From positions 1 to 7,754 of the forward strand of contig CAYSCH010000425.1 in assembly GCA_964429355.1 (NCBI GenBank): 7,754 bases of DNA, given 5' to 3'. Positions 1 through 5,362 of this stretch are shown one piece after another. Source of the DNA: JAAYAY01 sp964429355. GTDB lineage: Bacteria; Planctomycetota; Planctomycetia; Pirellulales; Thermoguttaceae. The notes below the pieces were generated by a model. It worked only from the letters and a program-made list of their open reading frames with translations, was not told the DNA's origin and made no database searches. Made by a program: the position numbers and the translations under genes. Within the stretch, counting starts at the first letter, position 1. The number at the start of each line of letters is the position of its first letter.

Positions 1-390
1 TCTGTCTACCGTTATTACCACATGACCCCCCCCGGCTATCTCTCGGTCGACTACAAGATTCTCGAATCCAGCGATCCCAACAAGCCCATTCCCGACGCCG
101 CCAGCCACCTGGAAGGGCAGCGGGTATTCATTCGCGGCTACATGTATCCGACACGGCAGCAGACGGGACTGAAGACCTTCGTCATGTCTCGCGACAACGG
201 CGTCTGCCAGTACTGCCTGCCCAACCCAAAGATCACCGACCAAGTGTTCATCGAGCTGACGGGCGCGCGCGAAGCCGCCTACACAACGCGACTCATTGGC
301 GTAGGGGGGATATTCTCGTTGAAACTCAAGGACCCCAAAAAGAAGTATGGCGGTATCATCTACCACATTGAGGCCGACTACCTGCGTTAG
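1..390 (+). CDS. DUF3299-like protein, C-terminal part (partial at left edge)
   Basis: The reading frame is open from base 1, so the first 129 residues seen are the C-terminal part of a longer protein. The ATG at 22 is internal to the open frame and is not supported as a start. The visible part has the layout I associate with DUF3299-type exported proteins of planctomycetes and proteobacteria: a beta-rich stretch with a 'G-R-V-F-I-R-G-Y-M-Y-P' strand (visible residues about 39-50), then 'TGLKTFVMSRDNGVCQYC', whose CxxC sits where the family usually has Cys or His residues, then a 'TDQVFIEL' strand. It ends in 'YHIEADYLR', an ending I recall from planctomycete homologues. No signal peptide can be judged because the N-terminus is missing. 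Function is unknown; the CxxC could bind a metal or form a disulfide (inference). It ends in TAG four bases from the stop of the convergent groES. Confidence 0.6.
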   Translation, partial: SVYRYYHMTPPGYLSVDYKILESSDPNKPIPDAASHLEGQRVFIRGYMYPTRQQTGLKTFVMSRDNGVCQYCLPNPKITDQVFIELTGAREAAYTTRLIGVGGIFSLKLKDPKKKYGGIIYHIEADYLR

Positions 391-397
391 CTAGCTA
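388..397. repeat. Perfect 10-bp palindrome joining two convergent stop codons
   Basis: The sequence TAGCTAGCTA is its own reverse complement. Its first three bases are the TAG stop of the plus-strand gene and its last three, read on the minus strand, are the TAG stop of groES. No hairpin terminator with a T-run lies between the two genes, so the two transcripts probably overlap at their 3' ends. Confidence 0.9.
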
Positions 398-682
398 TGT
401 AACTACTGCCAGTATCTCGCTTTCGGTCATGATCACGAGTTCCTCGCCGTCGATCTGGACGTCGGTACCTGCATATTTTGGGAAGAGCACACGATCTCCC
501 TCGGAGACATGATGATTGGCATGGGTGCCATTGGAGAGGAGACGGCCATCGCCCACCGAGAGAACTCGGCCCTGTTGTGGCCTGGGCTGGGCCGAATCGG
601 GGATAAGGATTCCACCGGGGGTGGCTTCTTTGGCTTCCAGACGTCTGACGATCACATTTTCGCCTAGGGGCACCAACTTCAT
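395..682 (-). CDS. groES: Co-chaperonin GroES (Hsp10)
   Basis: This gene encodes 95 residues, the normal GroES length. GroES caps the GroEL double ring in the cytoplasm and closes the folding chamber. The sequence shows the whole family layout: N-terminal strand 'MKLVPLGENVIVRRLE', the mobile loop at about 17-33 with the GroEL-contacting hydrophobic stretch 'GGILIP', then 'QQGRVLSVGDGRL' (37-49), 'GDRVLFPKYAGT' (62-73), and the end 'DGEELVIMTESEILAVV'. The frame stays open for 57 more codons upstream. I place the start at the ATG at 682 because family homology begins exactly there, because a GGAG lies 10 bases upstream (693-696), and because the upstream extension is compositionally unlike GroES. 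No groEL follows, since the next gene downstream is convergent. Planctomycetes often carry several groES/groEL copies, so this may be a specialised or separately regulated copy (inference). I see no CIRCE (HrcA) operator upstream. Confidence 0.95.
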   Translation of the reverse strand: MKLVPLGENVIVRRLEAKEATPGGILIPDSAQPRPQQGRVLSVGDGRLLSNGTHANHHVSEGDRVLFPKYAGTDVQIDGEELVIMTESEILAVVT

Positions 683-729
683 TTCCAGGGCACTCCGGGG
701 TGTGGGTGGCCCATAAAGGGCGAAAGAAG

Positions 730-758
730 ATTGTCGCGCGCCGGGGGGAGCGAAGCAA
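730..758 (-). promoter_or_regulatory. Possible sigma-70-like promoter of groES
   Basis: Read on the minus strand there is TTGCTT (753-758), a 17-base spacer, and GACAAT (730-735). The -10 box matches the consensus at 4 of 6 positions and the -35 box at 3 of 6. The -10 box lies 47 bases before the groES ATG. The match is weak and the call rests mainly on position and spacing. Confidence 0.3.
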
Positions 759-855
759 GGCAATTCGTGGTCGGGCCCCCCAGAAGGAAGAATTTTACGA
801 TTTCTCAGGAAAAACGGCTTGAACGTATCACGGAAACCGTTAGACTCATGCATCA

Positions 856-898
856 GGGGACAGCGTCCCCCCCGGAATCGGACAGCGATATCTCGCTG
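856..898. repeat. Two adjacent hairpins sharing an 8-bp direct repeat
   Basis: The first hairpin is GGGGAC-AGC-GTCCCC (856-870), a perfect 6-bp stem. The second is CAGCGA-TATC-TCGCTG (883-898), a perfect 6-bp stem with a tetraloop. Both include the direct repeat GGACAGCG (858-865 and 880-887). Neither is followed by a T-run on either strand, so they are not typical intrinsic terminators. They lie about 175-215 bases upstream of the groES start and could be protein-binding sites or chance. Confidence 0.35.
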
Positions 899-1235
899 CC
901 CCAGATGCGCATCCTTGAGTCTTCAACGCGGCCAGCCTGCATGACCACCGACTGGCCCGACGTCGTTGAGCTACCCGCAGGCTCCGACGATTGGCTCCTT
1001 TGATTTGGGCAGCCTTGTATTCGGGCGGTCTTTGGCTGGAATCGGTCGTGATCCAGACGCACGCAAGAGTGTTCCATGTTCTGGACCGGCAGCTACCCAA
1101 GCTTTGTTAGGGGGGTTGTGCCGAATCCGGAGCCTCTGGTGTGTACACTCTTCCGGGTCCCGCCCCCGGTGGTGCGACATTCGACCGTGGCAGGCTGGCC
1201 GCTCTTTTTTTGCGCCATCTTCCTGGCGGCGTTGA

Positions 1236-1277
1236 GGCTGCAAGCAGCCAATATTGTCATCGTGGGGGCAAGCTCCC
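1236..1277 (-). terminator. Weak hairpins downstream of the ricT operon
   Basis: Downstream of the last gene on the minus strand there are two small stems. One, at 1264-1277, has a 5-bp stem including one G-T pair and a 4-base loop. The other, at 1236-1249, is GGCTGC-TT-GCAGCC, a perfect 6-bp repeat that would really fold with a 4-base loop. No T-run follows either, so a classical intrinsic terminator is not demonstrated. Confidence 0.2.
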
Positions 1278-1306
1278 AGCCGGTAGTGAGTTGGGCGCCG
1301 CTTGCG

Positions 1307-1483
1307 TCAGGTGAAGACAGCCAGCACCGCCAGGATCCCCACCCAAACCACGGTCAGAACGACCGCGAAGAGAAGCAGTGGACGGTTAGGGGGGGACGGA
1401 TCGGGAGTGGACCCCAAGGGAACCGGGTCAGGCTTCGGCTCAGGTCGATGGTGTTTTTCCTTGTTGCGCCGACTCATTGGCAT
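1307..1483 (-). CDS. Small single-pass membrane protein (58 aa), third gene of ricT operon
   Basis: This gene is easily missed because of its size. From the ATG at 1483 it encodes 58 residues; a second in-frame ATG at 1477 would give 56. The N-terminal half (about 1-34) is hydrophilic: first basic ('SRRNKEKHHR'), then rich in proline and acidic residues ('PEPKPDPVPLGSTPDPSPP'). The C-terminal half (about 35-58) is one uninterrupted hydrophobic helix ('LLLFAVVLTVVWVGILAVL') ending 'AVFT', followed by TGA at 1307-1309. The basic N-terminus predicts a cytoplasmic tail with the helix anchored in the membrane. It starts 6 bases after the stop of the Minf_1886-family gene, with a weak GAG just before, which suggests translational coupling. 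Similar proline-rich-plus-one-helix small proteins occur in planctomycetes, but I cannot assign a named family. Function is unknown; being in one unit with ricT suggests a membrane partner or anchor (inference). Confidence 0.72.
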   Translation of the reverse strand: MPMSRRNKEKHHRPEPKPDPVPLGSTPDPSPPNRPLLLFAVVLTVVWVGILAVLAVFT

Positions 1484-1489
1484 TTCCGC

Positions 1490-1921
1490 TCAATCCATCC
1501 TGATCTTGAAACCTTCCCGGAAGGCGGTGTCGAAGTCGTAGACATCGTCAAAATCTTCCCGGCGATCATGGGCCGTTTTGCGCATGCGGCCGATGTGGAT
1601 CAGGTTGAACACGATCTCGCCGAAGTCGCCCGTCTTGCGAATGCCCCAACTGGCCAGCACCGTCTTGGCCATCAACCCGTACTGCTGAAGGGCGAACATG
1701 CGGATCGCCTCGCAGAGTTCCTGCCCGGTGACATGGCGTTGGGGACCTTCGAGTTCTTCCTCGTCGTCGACGCTGGCTGCCGGTTCGCTGGGACTTTCCG
1801 TTCCGAGTCCCAGGACGTCCTGAGCGTAGCTCAGGGCTTCGAACACGAACAGATAGGCATCCAGCCGGTATCGGCGGTCCTGTTTCAGGAGCATGGCAAG
1901 CTGTTGATTCGGGTCCAGCAT
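1490..1921 (-). CDS. Minf_1886 family protein
   Basis: This 143-residue protein matches the conserved pattern of the uncharacterised Minf_1886 family of Planctomycetes and Verrucomicrobia. The family marks are 'YRLDAYLFVFEAL' (18-30), then after a variable acidic linker (about 41-60, Ser/Pro/Glu/Asp-rich) the core 'HVTGQELCEAIRMFAL' (63-78), 'QYGLMAKTVLASWGI' (80-94), 'KTGDFGEIVFNLIHIGRM' (96-113), and the end 'DDVYDFDTAF' (125-134). It appears soluble, mostly alpha-helical and cytoplasmic, with no signal peptide or membrane segment. It has one cysteine (C70), so it is not an obvious cluster ligand. Its ATG follows the ricT stop after only 2 bases (TGA-AC-ATG), so the two are almost certainly co-transcribed and may be translationally coupled. 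No biochemical role is known to me. The context makes it a candidate functional partner of RicT. Confidence 0.8.
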   Translation of the reverse strand: MLDPNQQLAMLLKQDRRYRLDAYLFVFEALSYAQDVLGLGTESPSEPAASVDDEEELEGPQRHVTGQELCEAIRMFALQQYGLMAKTVLASWGIRKTGDFGEIVFNLIHIGRMRKTAHDRREDFDDVYDFDTAFREGFKIRMD

Positions 1922-1923
1922 GT

Positions 1924-2769
1924 TCAGGTCGCAGGCGGTTGTTTTGCCCGTCGTGCCTTCGGTTGAACGTCGGGCGGACAGGCTGTCACAGAGTCCAGTT
2001 TCACCAATTTGCGTACGTGGTCCTCGGTCTCCACCAGGACCTGCCGGGCGAGTATCTCCTGGCCGACCACGCGTGCCACCCCGTCCGGGGTCTGCACATA
2101 AGTTCCAACCGGCGGCATCTCGGTCACGCCCGACTCGTAGGTTTCATACTCATAGCGGAGGCAACACTTCAGGCGTCCGCAGCGGCCGGAGATCTTGGTA
2201 GGATCGAGCGTCGCCTTCTGGAGTTTGGCCATCTTCATCGATACTGGAGGCATGGCCACCAGATGGGTATTGCAGCAGACGGGCTTTCCGCAATCGCCAT
2301 AGTCGGCCATCAATTTCGCTTCGTCGCGAACGCCGATCTGGCGCATCTCGATGCGGGTCTGAAACTCACCGGCAAGCTTCTTGACGAGTTCCCGAAAATC
2401 GACTCGCCCCTCGGCCAGGTAATAAACAACGATCCGCTCTCCGCCGAAAATGTGCTCGATGTCGACAAGCTGCATCTCGAGCCCAAGCTCTTGAATGCAG
2501 CGCAAGCACACCTGGAATTCCGACTTCTCCTGATCGTGGATCCGACCGATCTCGTTCCGATCTTCGGCCGACATTTCCCTGAGGATCTGCCCGTCGCCGG
2601 ACGGATCGAGGACCTGCTCCTCGGTGGCTTCGCAGAGTATTTCCCCGCTCTCCAGTCCCCGGTCGGTGCGGACAATCACCGATTGCCCACGGCGATAAAC
2701 GCTCTTCCCAGCGCACCCGAAGGAGCGGAGTACCCGCATGGCCCCGTACCGGACTACATATTTCGGCAT
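1924..2769 (-). CDS. ricT: RicT/PSP1 domain protein (YaaT-like)
   Basis: This 281-residue protein has the full PSP1 C-terminal domain. The hallmark is the six-cysteine signature: 'GDCGKPVCCNTHL' (C160, C165, C166) followed by 'SGRCGRLKCCLRYE' (C197, C202, C203), joined by the conserved 'PPVSMKMAKLQ' and 'LDPTKISG' segments. An extra CxxC (C88, C91) lies upstream. In Bacillus subtilis, RicT (YaaT) forms the Y-complex with RicA and RicF, carries [4Fe-4S] clusters bound by these cysteines, and stimulates RNase Y-dependent mRNA processing. The same chemistry here is likely by homology. I see no RicA or RicF gene in the window. The N-terminus 'YVVRYGAMRVLRSFG' and the C-terminal lysine/arginine/proline tail (about 265-281) are less conserved. 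The ATG at 2769 is the first reasonable start, although its ribosome binding site is weak. It is the first gene of a three-gene unit with the Minf_1886-family and small membrane proteins. The Firmicute neighbour holB is absent. Confidence 0.88.
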   Translation of the reverse strand: MPKYVVRYGAMRVLRSFGCAGKSVYRRGQSVIVRTDRGLESGEILCEATEEQVLDPSGDGQILREMSAEDRNEIGRIHDQEKSEFQVCLRCIQELGLEMQLVDIEHIFGGERIVVYYLAEGRVDFRELVKKLAGEFQTRIEMRQIGVRDEAKLMADYGDCGKPVCCNTHLVAMPPVSMKMAKLQKATLDPTKISGRCGRLKCCLRYEYETYESGVTEMPPVGTYVQTPDGVARVVGQEILARQVLVETEDHVRKLVKLDSVTACPPDVQPKARRAKQPPAT

Positions 2770-2876
2770 CTGCTCGAACCAGGTTAGGGGGAAGCCAAGG
2801 TCATGCCGTCACTGGGCACCTTGGAGGAGGAGGCACAAGTCGCCAAGTTCCCCACCTTCAATGAGTTGCGCCCCAC

Positions 2877-2905
2877 AGAATATCCAAGTATATCGCCCAG
2901 TCCAA
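2877..2905 (-). promoter_or_regulatory. Possible promoter of the ricT operon
   Basis: On the minus strand there is TTGGAC (2900-2905), a 17-base spacer, and TATTCT (2877-2882), about 107 bases before the ricT ATG. A better -10-like box, TATACT (2887-2892), overlaps the spacer but lacks a good -35 box. Either could serve. Confidence 0.3.
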
Positions 2906-3095
2906 GATCCGAGAAGGGAAAACACTTGATTCGGCGGACGGCGGCGACCCCCTCAAACGGCCTAGATCGCGGTTTCTAAACTGCATGGGGAGCTTCCCAC
3001 GGGCAGGAATGTCCAGATTGGCCGCAGGTTCTGAGGAGGCGTAAGAAGATCTCAGCGAACTCATTCTGACCGGCCCCTGCCGGCCAGTTGAGGGT

Positions 3096-3101
3096 TATAA
3101 T
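3096..3101 (+). promoter_or_regulatory. Perfect -10 box (TATAAT) before the repeat-protein gene
   Basis: This consensus -10 hexamer lies in an otherwise GC-rich context, 49 bases before the ATG at 3151. No matching -35 box is visible 16-18 bases upstream, where the sequence is instead a GC-rich inverted repeat (3070-3083) that could bind a regulator. A transcript starting about 3107 would exclude the TTG at 3088 as the translation start. Confidence 0.4.
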
Positions 3102-3150
3102 TCTCAAGACCCCACAAACATTCCCCATGCGCCGTCCTTGTGAGCGGTGT

Positions 3151-4296
3151 ATGAACTCGAAACATTCCCCAGCGAGACCCCCCATGCTCACGTGTACCCA
3201 AAGCCGGCATTTTTGGATAACCGTCATCCTTGTGGCCATGGCGCTTCCCACGGCAGCCTTTGGTGACGACAAGGGATCCGCCCACCGCCGAACTCTGGAC
3301 CGGGCGGTTGCGTTCCTGCGTTCCACCGGTCAGGCCGCCGACGGATCGTTCTCCGCCTACGCGGGCCCCGGCGTTACCGCGGTGGTCACCACGGGCCTGT
3401 TGAGAAACGGGATCAGCCCTCGCGATCCCCTGGTTGCCAAGAGCCTCAAGTATCTGGAGGGATTCGTGCAACCCGACGGCGGGATCTACCAGCCCAGCAC
3501 CCTCTACGGCAACTACGAAACCTGCTTGGGAATCATGTGTTTCACCGAAGCCAACAACGGGGGACAATACGACCAGGTGCTCGCCAAGGCGGAGAAGTTC
3601 ATCAAGAAGTCTCAATGGGATGACGAAGACGGCCACGGCATCACCTCGAACAATTACGGCGGCGCCGGTTATGGGAAGCATGAACGGCCGGACCTGTCGA
3701 ATACCAACTTTCTCGTCGACGCGCTCAAGGCCCGCGGCCTCGGGGCCGACGATGAAGCGATGCAACGAGCGCTGGTCTTCGTGTCTCGCTGCCAGAACCT
3801 CGAAACGGAACACAACACCACGCCCTTCGCCGCGAAGAACCCTGACGGGGGTTTTTACTACACACCCGCAGCCGGCGGATCGAGCCAGGCCGGCCAGACT
3901 GCCGAAGGCGGCCTGCGAAGCTATGGTTCGATGACGTATGCGGGCCTGAAGAGCATGATCTATGCCGGCGTCGGCCCCGAAGACCCACGAGTCAAGGCCG
4001 CTTACTCCTGGATATCGAAACACTACGACCTCGCCCAGAATCCGGGCATGGGCGACGCGGGCCTTTACTACTACTACCACACGTTCGCCAAGGCCCTCGA
4101 CGCGATGGGCTCCGCGGCGGTCAGCGACGATCGTGGCGTTGAACATGATTGGCGAGCCGAACTGATCGCCGAATTGGCCCGGCGCCAGCAGGAAAACGGG
4201 TCGTGGATCAACGAGAACTCCCGCTGGCTCGAGGGGGATCCCAACTTGGTGACCGGCTACGCCCTGCTCGCCCTTTCGTACTGCCGACCCCAATAG
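3151..4296 (+). CDS. Exported prenyltransferase/squalene-oxidase repeat protein
   Basis: This protein is 381 residues from the ATG at 3151; ATGs at 3127 and 3184 are also possible. A signal peptide is clear: basic/polar N-terminus, hydrophobic core about 23-36 ('ITVILVAMALPTAA'), and a likely cut after 'AFG' (about residue 38). The rest is a series of helical repeats of the terpenoid-cyclase/prenyltransferase alpha-alpha barrel type, with repeated short 'DG-G' turns: 'AADGSF' (62-67), 'QPDGGIY' (107-113), 'NPDGGFYY' (230-237) and 'QQENGSW' (346-352), each near helices such as 'LVTGYALLAL' (366-375). Planctomycetes carry many such proteins, annotated only by the repeat. I do not see the DxDD acid motif of squalene-hopene cyclases; 'WDDEDG' (156-161) is a different sequence. 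Cyclase activity is therefore doubtful, and an extracytoplasmic binding or structural role is as likely. It is preceded by a perfect TATAAT box. No partner gene is obvious. Confidence 0.85.
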   Translation: MNSKHSPARPPMLTCTQSRHFWITVILVAMALPTAAFGDDKGSAHRRTLDRAVAFLRSTGQAADGSFSAYAGPGVTAVVTTGLLRNGISPRDPLVAKSLKYLEGFVQPDGGIYQPSTLYGNYETCLGIMCFTEANNGGQYDQVLAKAEKFIKKSQWDDEDGHGITSNNYGGAGYGKHERPDLSNTNFLVDALKARGLGADDEAMQRALVFVSRCQNLETEHNTTPFAAKNPDGGFYYTPAAGGSSQAGQTAEGGLRSYGSMTYAGLKSMIYAGVGPEDPRVKAAYSWISKHYDLAQNPGMGDAGLYYYYHTFAKALDAMGSAAVSDDRGVEHDWRAELIAELARRQQENGSWINENSRWLEGDPNLVTGYALLALSYCRPQ

Positions 4297-4350
4297 CCCT
4301 CCAGAGCCCAGCCTTCAGCCTGAGTCCTTCGGAGCTATCGGCTGCCTCGG

Positions 4351-4356
4351 TACAAT
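4351..4356 (+). promoter_or_regulatory. Possible -10 box for the 36-aa membrane protein
   Basis: TACAAT matches the -10 consensus at 5 of 6 positions. TTCGGA (4328-4333) stands 17 bases upstream as a poor -35 box. The box is 85 bases before the ATG at 4442. The small gene could instead be read through from the repeat-protein gene, which ends 145 bases upstream with no strong terminator between them. Confidence 0.25.
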
Positions 4357-4430
4357 CCGTGTTGCATCCACTGAGAAGCCTGGGGCGCAACCGTTGTTTT
4401 GCCACGGGGCGCCGCGCCCTATTCGACGGC

Positions 4431-4435
4431 GGGAG
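4431..4435 (+). promoter_or_regulatory. Strong Shine-Dalgarno of the 36-aa ORF
   Basis: GGGAG stands 6 bases before the ATG at 4442. It is one of the best ribosome binding sites in the window and is the main reason to accept the very short frame that follows. Confidence 0.65.
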
Positions 4436-4441
4436 AAACCG

Positions 4442-4552
4442 ATGCCTGAACCTGACTACAACAGCGGAGAACCGCCGAACCTGATCGTGCTGATCTGCGG
4501 GACCGTGATCGTCGTGCTTCTGTTCTTGATTGTCAAGTCGTGTGTCTGGTGA
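4442..4552 (+). CDS. Very small membrane protein (36 aa)
   Basis: The frame runs from ATG to TGA and encodes 36 residues. The first 13 are hydrophilic and acidic/proline-containing ('MPEPDYNSGEPPN'). Residues about 14-31 form one hydrophobic helix ('LIVLICGTVIVVLLFLIV') and the tail is 'KSCVW'. The acidic N-terminus and single lysine after the helix suggest an N-out, C-in orientation by the positive-inside rule (inference). Support comes from the Shine-Dalgarno at the right distance, the clean split between soluble and membrane parts, and its position filling the gap before the next gene. It ends 4 bases from the stop of the convergent nuclease-like gene. It resembles the 58-aa protein at 1307-1483 in plan (proline-containing head, C-terminal helix) but not in sequence. 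No family is recognised and function is unknown. Confidence 0.65.
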   Translation: MPEPDYNSGEPPNLIVLICGTVIVVLLFLIVKSCVW

Positions 4553-4556
4553 GAAT

Positions 4557-5243
4557 TTAGGCCGATCTGGCCTTTGAATCGGAGGCAAAGCGGTAGAGAA
4601 ACGCATTTCCCGTCTTGCCGGCCTCGGTGACGGCGCCCATGTTGCGAAGACAATAGGCCACGCGCTGTGCAATCCAGCGGTGGACGCCGAGCGCTTCGGC
4701 AAGATGGCCGGTGTGGAATGGATCGGGGAGCTTGGTGGGCACCAGATCGATCAGGTCGCCGGCGGTACGAAACGAATGCGTCTCGTGCACCTCGATAAGT
4801 CGTTGATCCTGGACCTGGAAGTCGTCTTGCCGCCAGCGCCGGCGCCGCCCGTGGCCCGGATACCGCAACTCCTCGATCTCCACGAGCATCACGTCGAGGG
4901 TCAACTGCGGATGGGGAAAGGCCCGTGTGAAGTGGACGAGTTCGTCGAACAGATCCAGGAGTCGGCCCCGCTTGGGGCTGAGCCTTCGCTCCTTGACCCA
5001 CCCCCCCTTTTTCGAGAGCTTGACCAGGTGCTTGCGAACCACGATCGGCTTGACGACGGTCACCTCGTGCTCGCCGACGAGGGTGCGGATCTTGTCTCGA
5101 ATAGCCGCGAGTGACCCATGCTGGATCTCGATGAGCCGGTTTCCAGTCACAACGTCGATCCGATACTGTCCCAGCGGCACCTCGAATTGGGCCGCGTCGT
5201 CGGCGTAGAAGCTCTTCAATTCCCGATGAAGCGAGGTTTCCAC
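4557..5243 (-). CDS. Conserved protein with PD-(D/E)XK-like nuclease core and winged helix
   Basis: This protein has 228 residues from a GTG at 5243, the only plausible start: an in-frame TAA lies shortly upstream and no ATG falls between. I recognise it as a conserved planctomycete protein without a name. The N-terminal part (about 1-60) reads like a PD-(D/E)XK fold: E21, then 'YRIDVV' with D30, a turn, 'LIEIQHGSL' with E39 and Q41 as an E-x-Q variant of motif III, then a helix with 'IRDKI'. The order D...(8)...ExQ followed by S and a helix resembles CoiA-like nucleases. The middle holds strongly basic stretches: 'KERRLSPKRGR' (84-94) and 'RYPGHGRRRRWR' (127-138). The C-terminal part (about 172-220; 'HTGHLAEALGVHRWIAQRV' then 'LRNMGAVTEAGK') reads as a winged helix. 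A DNA-binding or DNA-cleaving role in the cytoplasm is inferred, not shown. It lies 189 bases downstream of malQ on the same strand. Confidence 0.7.
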   Translation of the reverse strand: METSLHRELKSFYADDAAQFEVPLGQYRIDVVTGNRLIEIQHGSLAAIRDKIRTLVGEHEVTVVKPIVVRKHLVKLSKKGGWVKERRLSPKRGRLLDLFDELVHFTRAFPHPQLTLDVMLVEIEELRYPGHGRRRRWRQDDFQVQDQRLIEVHETHSFRTAGDLIDLVPTKLPDPFHTGHLAEALGVHRWIAQRVAYCLRNMGAVTEAGKTGNAFLYRFASDSKARSA

Positions 5244-5308
5244 GGCAGATCCAGGCCAGGTTTCTGAGGTATCGCGTCCATACGAAGCATGTTATCGGTC
5301 ATCACCAG

Positions 5309-5362
5309 CCCATTCGTCCAGCCCGGATTCTTGCCGACTTGCGTCCAAGCGGGCTTCTTCCC
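5309..5362. repeat. Two imperfect 27-bp tandem units
   Basis: Units 5309-5335 and 5336-5362 match at 18 of 27 bases. Read on the minus strand in one frame they encode GKKPAWTQV and GKNPGWTNG, with some changes at third codon positions. They sit in the malQ-to-nuclease gap inside a 67-codon frame (5216-5419, TTG start) that I do not accept as a gene. Confidence 0.4.

Larger units (their letters stand above)
683..1306. other. 624-base gene-free region upstream of groES
   Basis: I find no protein here on either strand with recognisable homology, plausible codon use and a ribosome binding site. The open frames are Arg/Pro/Ser-rich shadows of GC-rich sequence. I see no tRNA-like T-arm or other known RNA signature. 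What it holds is a possible groES promoter (730-758), two small hairpins (856-898), and two weak hairpins just downstream of the small membrane-protein gene (1236-1277). A T-rich tract at 1203-1211 has no convincing stem before it. Confidence 0.6.
2770..3150. other. Divergent intergenic region between ricT and the repeat protein
   Basis: About 380 bases separate the two divergent starts. The region holds a possible ricT promoter (2877-2905) and a perfect -10 box for the plus-strand gene (3096-3101), with a small CCGGC-CCCT-GCCGG hairpin (3070-3083) just upstream of that box. A 58-codon plus-strand frame (2803-2979) is present but unconvincing. I see no RNA gene or riboswitch motif. Confidence 0.5.

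Noticed and set aside
683..853. 57-codon in-frame N-terminal extension of groES
   Set aside because: GroES homology starts at the ATG at 682, a GGAG lies 10 bases before it, and the extension would lack any family counterpart and include the likely promoter.
1076..1966. 296-codon plus-strand frame with a hydrophobic N-terminal stretch
   Set aside because: It runs antisense through the small membrane protein and the Minf_1886-family gene, both of which have better support. The hydrophobic part is probably chance.
1939..2787. 282-codon plus-strand frame opposite ricT
   Set aside because: It is the antisense shadow of ricT, whose six-cysteine signature is unmistakable.
2803..2979. 58-codon plus-strand frame in the divergent region
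   Set aside because: The only purine-rich stretch is 2 bases from the ATG, too close for a good ribosome binding site. The product has no hydrophobic or recognisable pattern, and the frame covers the probable ricT promoter.
3088..3150. TTG start at 3088 for the repeat protein
   Set aside because: A perfect TATAAT box lies inside the extension at 3096-3101, and the extra residues would push the signal peptide core too far from the N-terminus.
3061..4293. 410-codon minus-strand frame opposite the repeat protein
   Set aside because: It is a GC-driven antisense frame. The plus strand has a signal peptide and family repeats.
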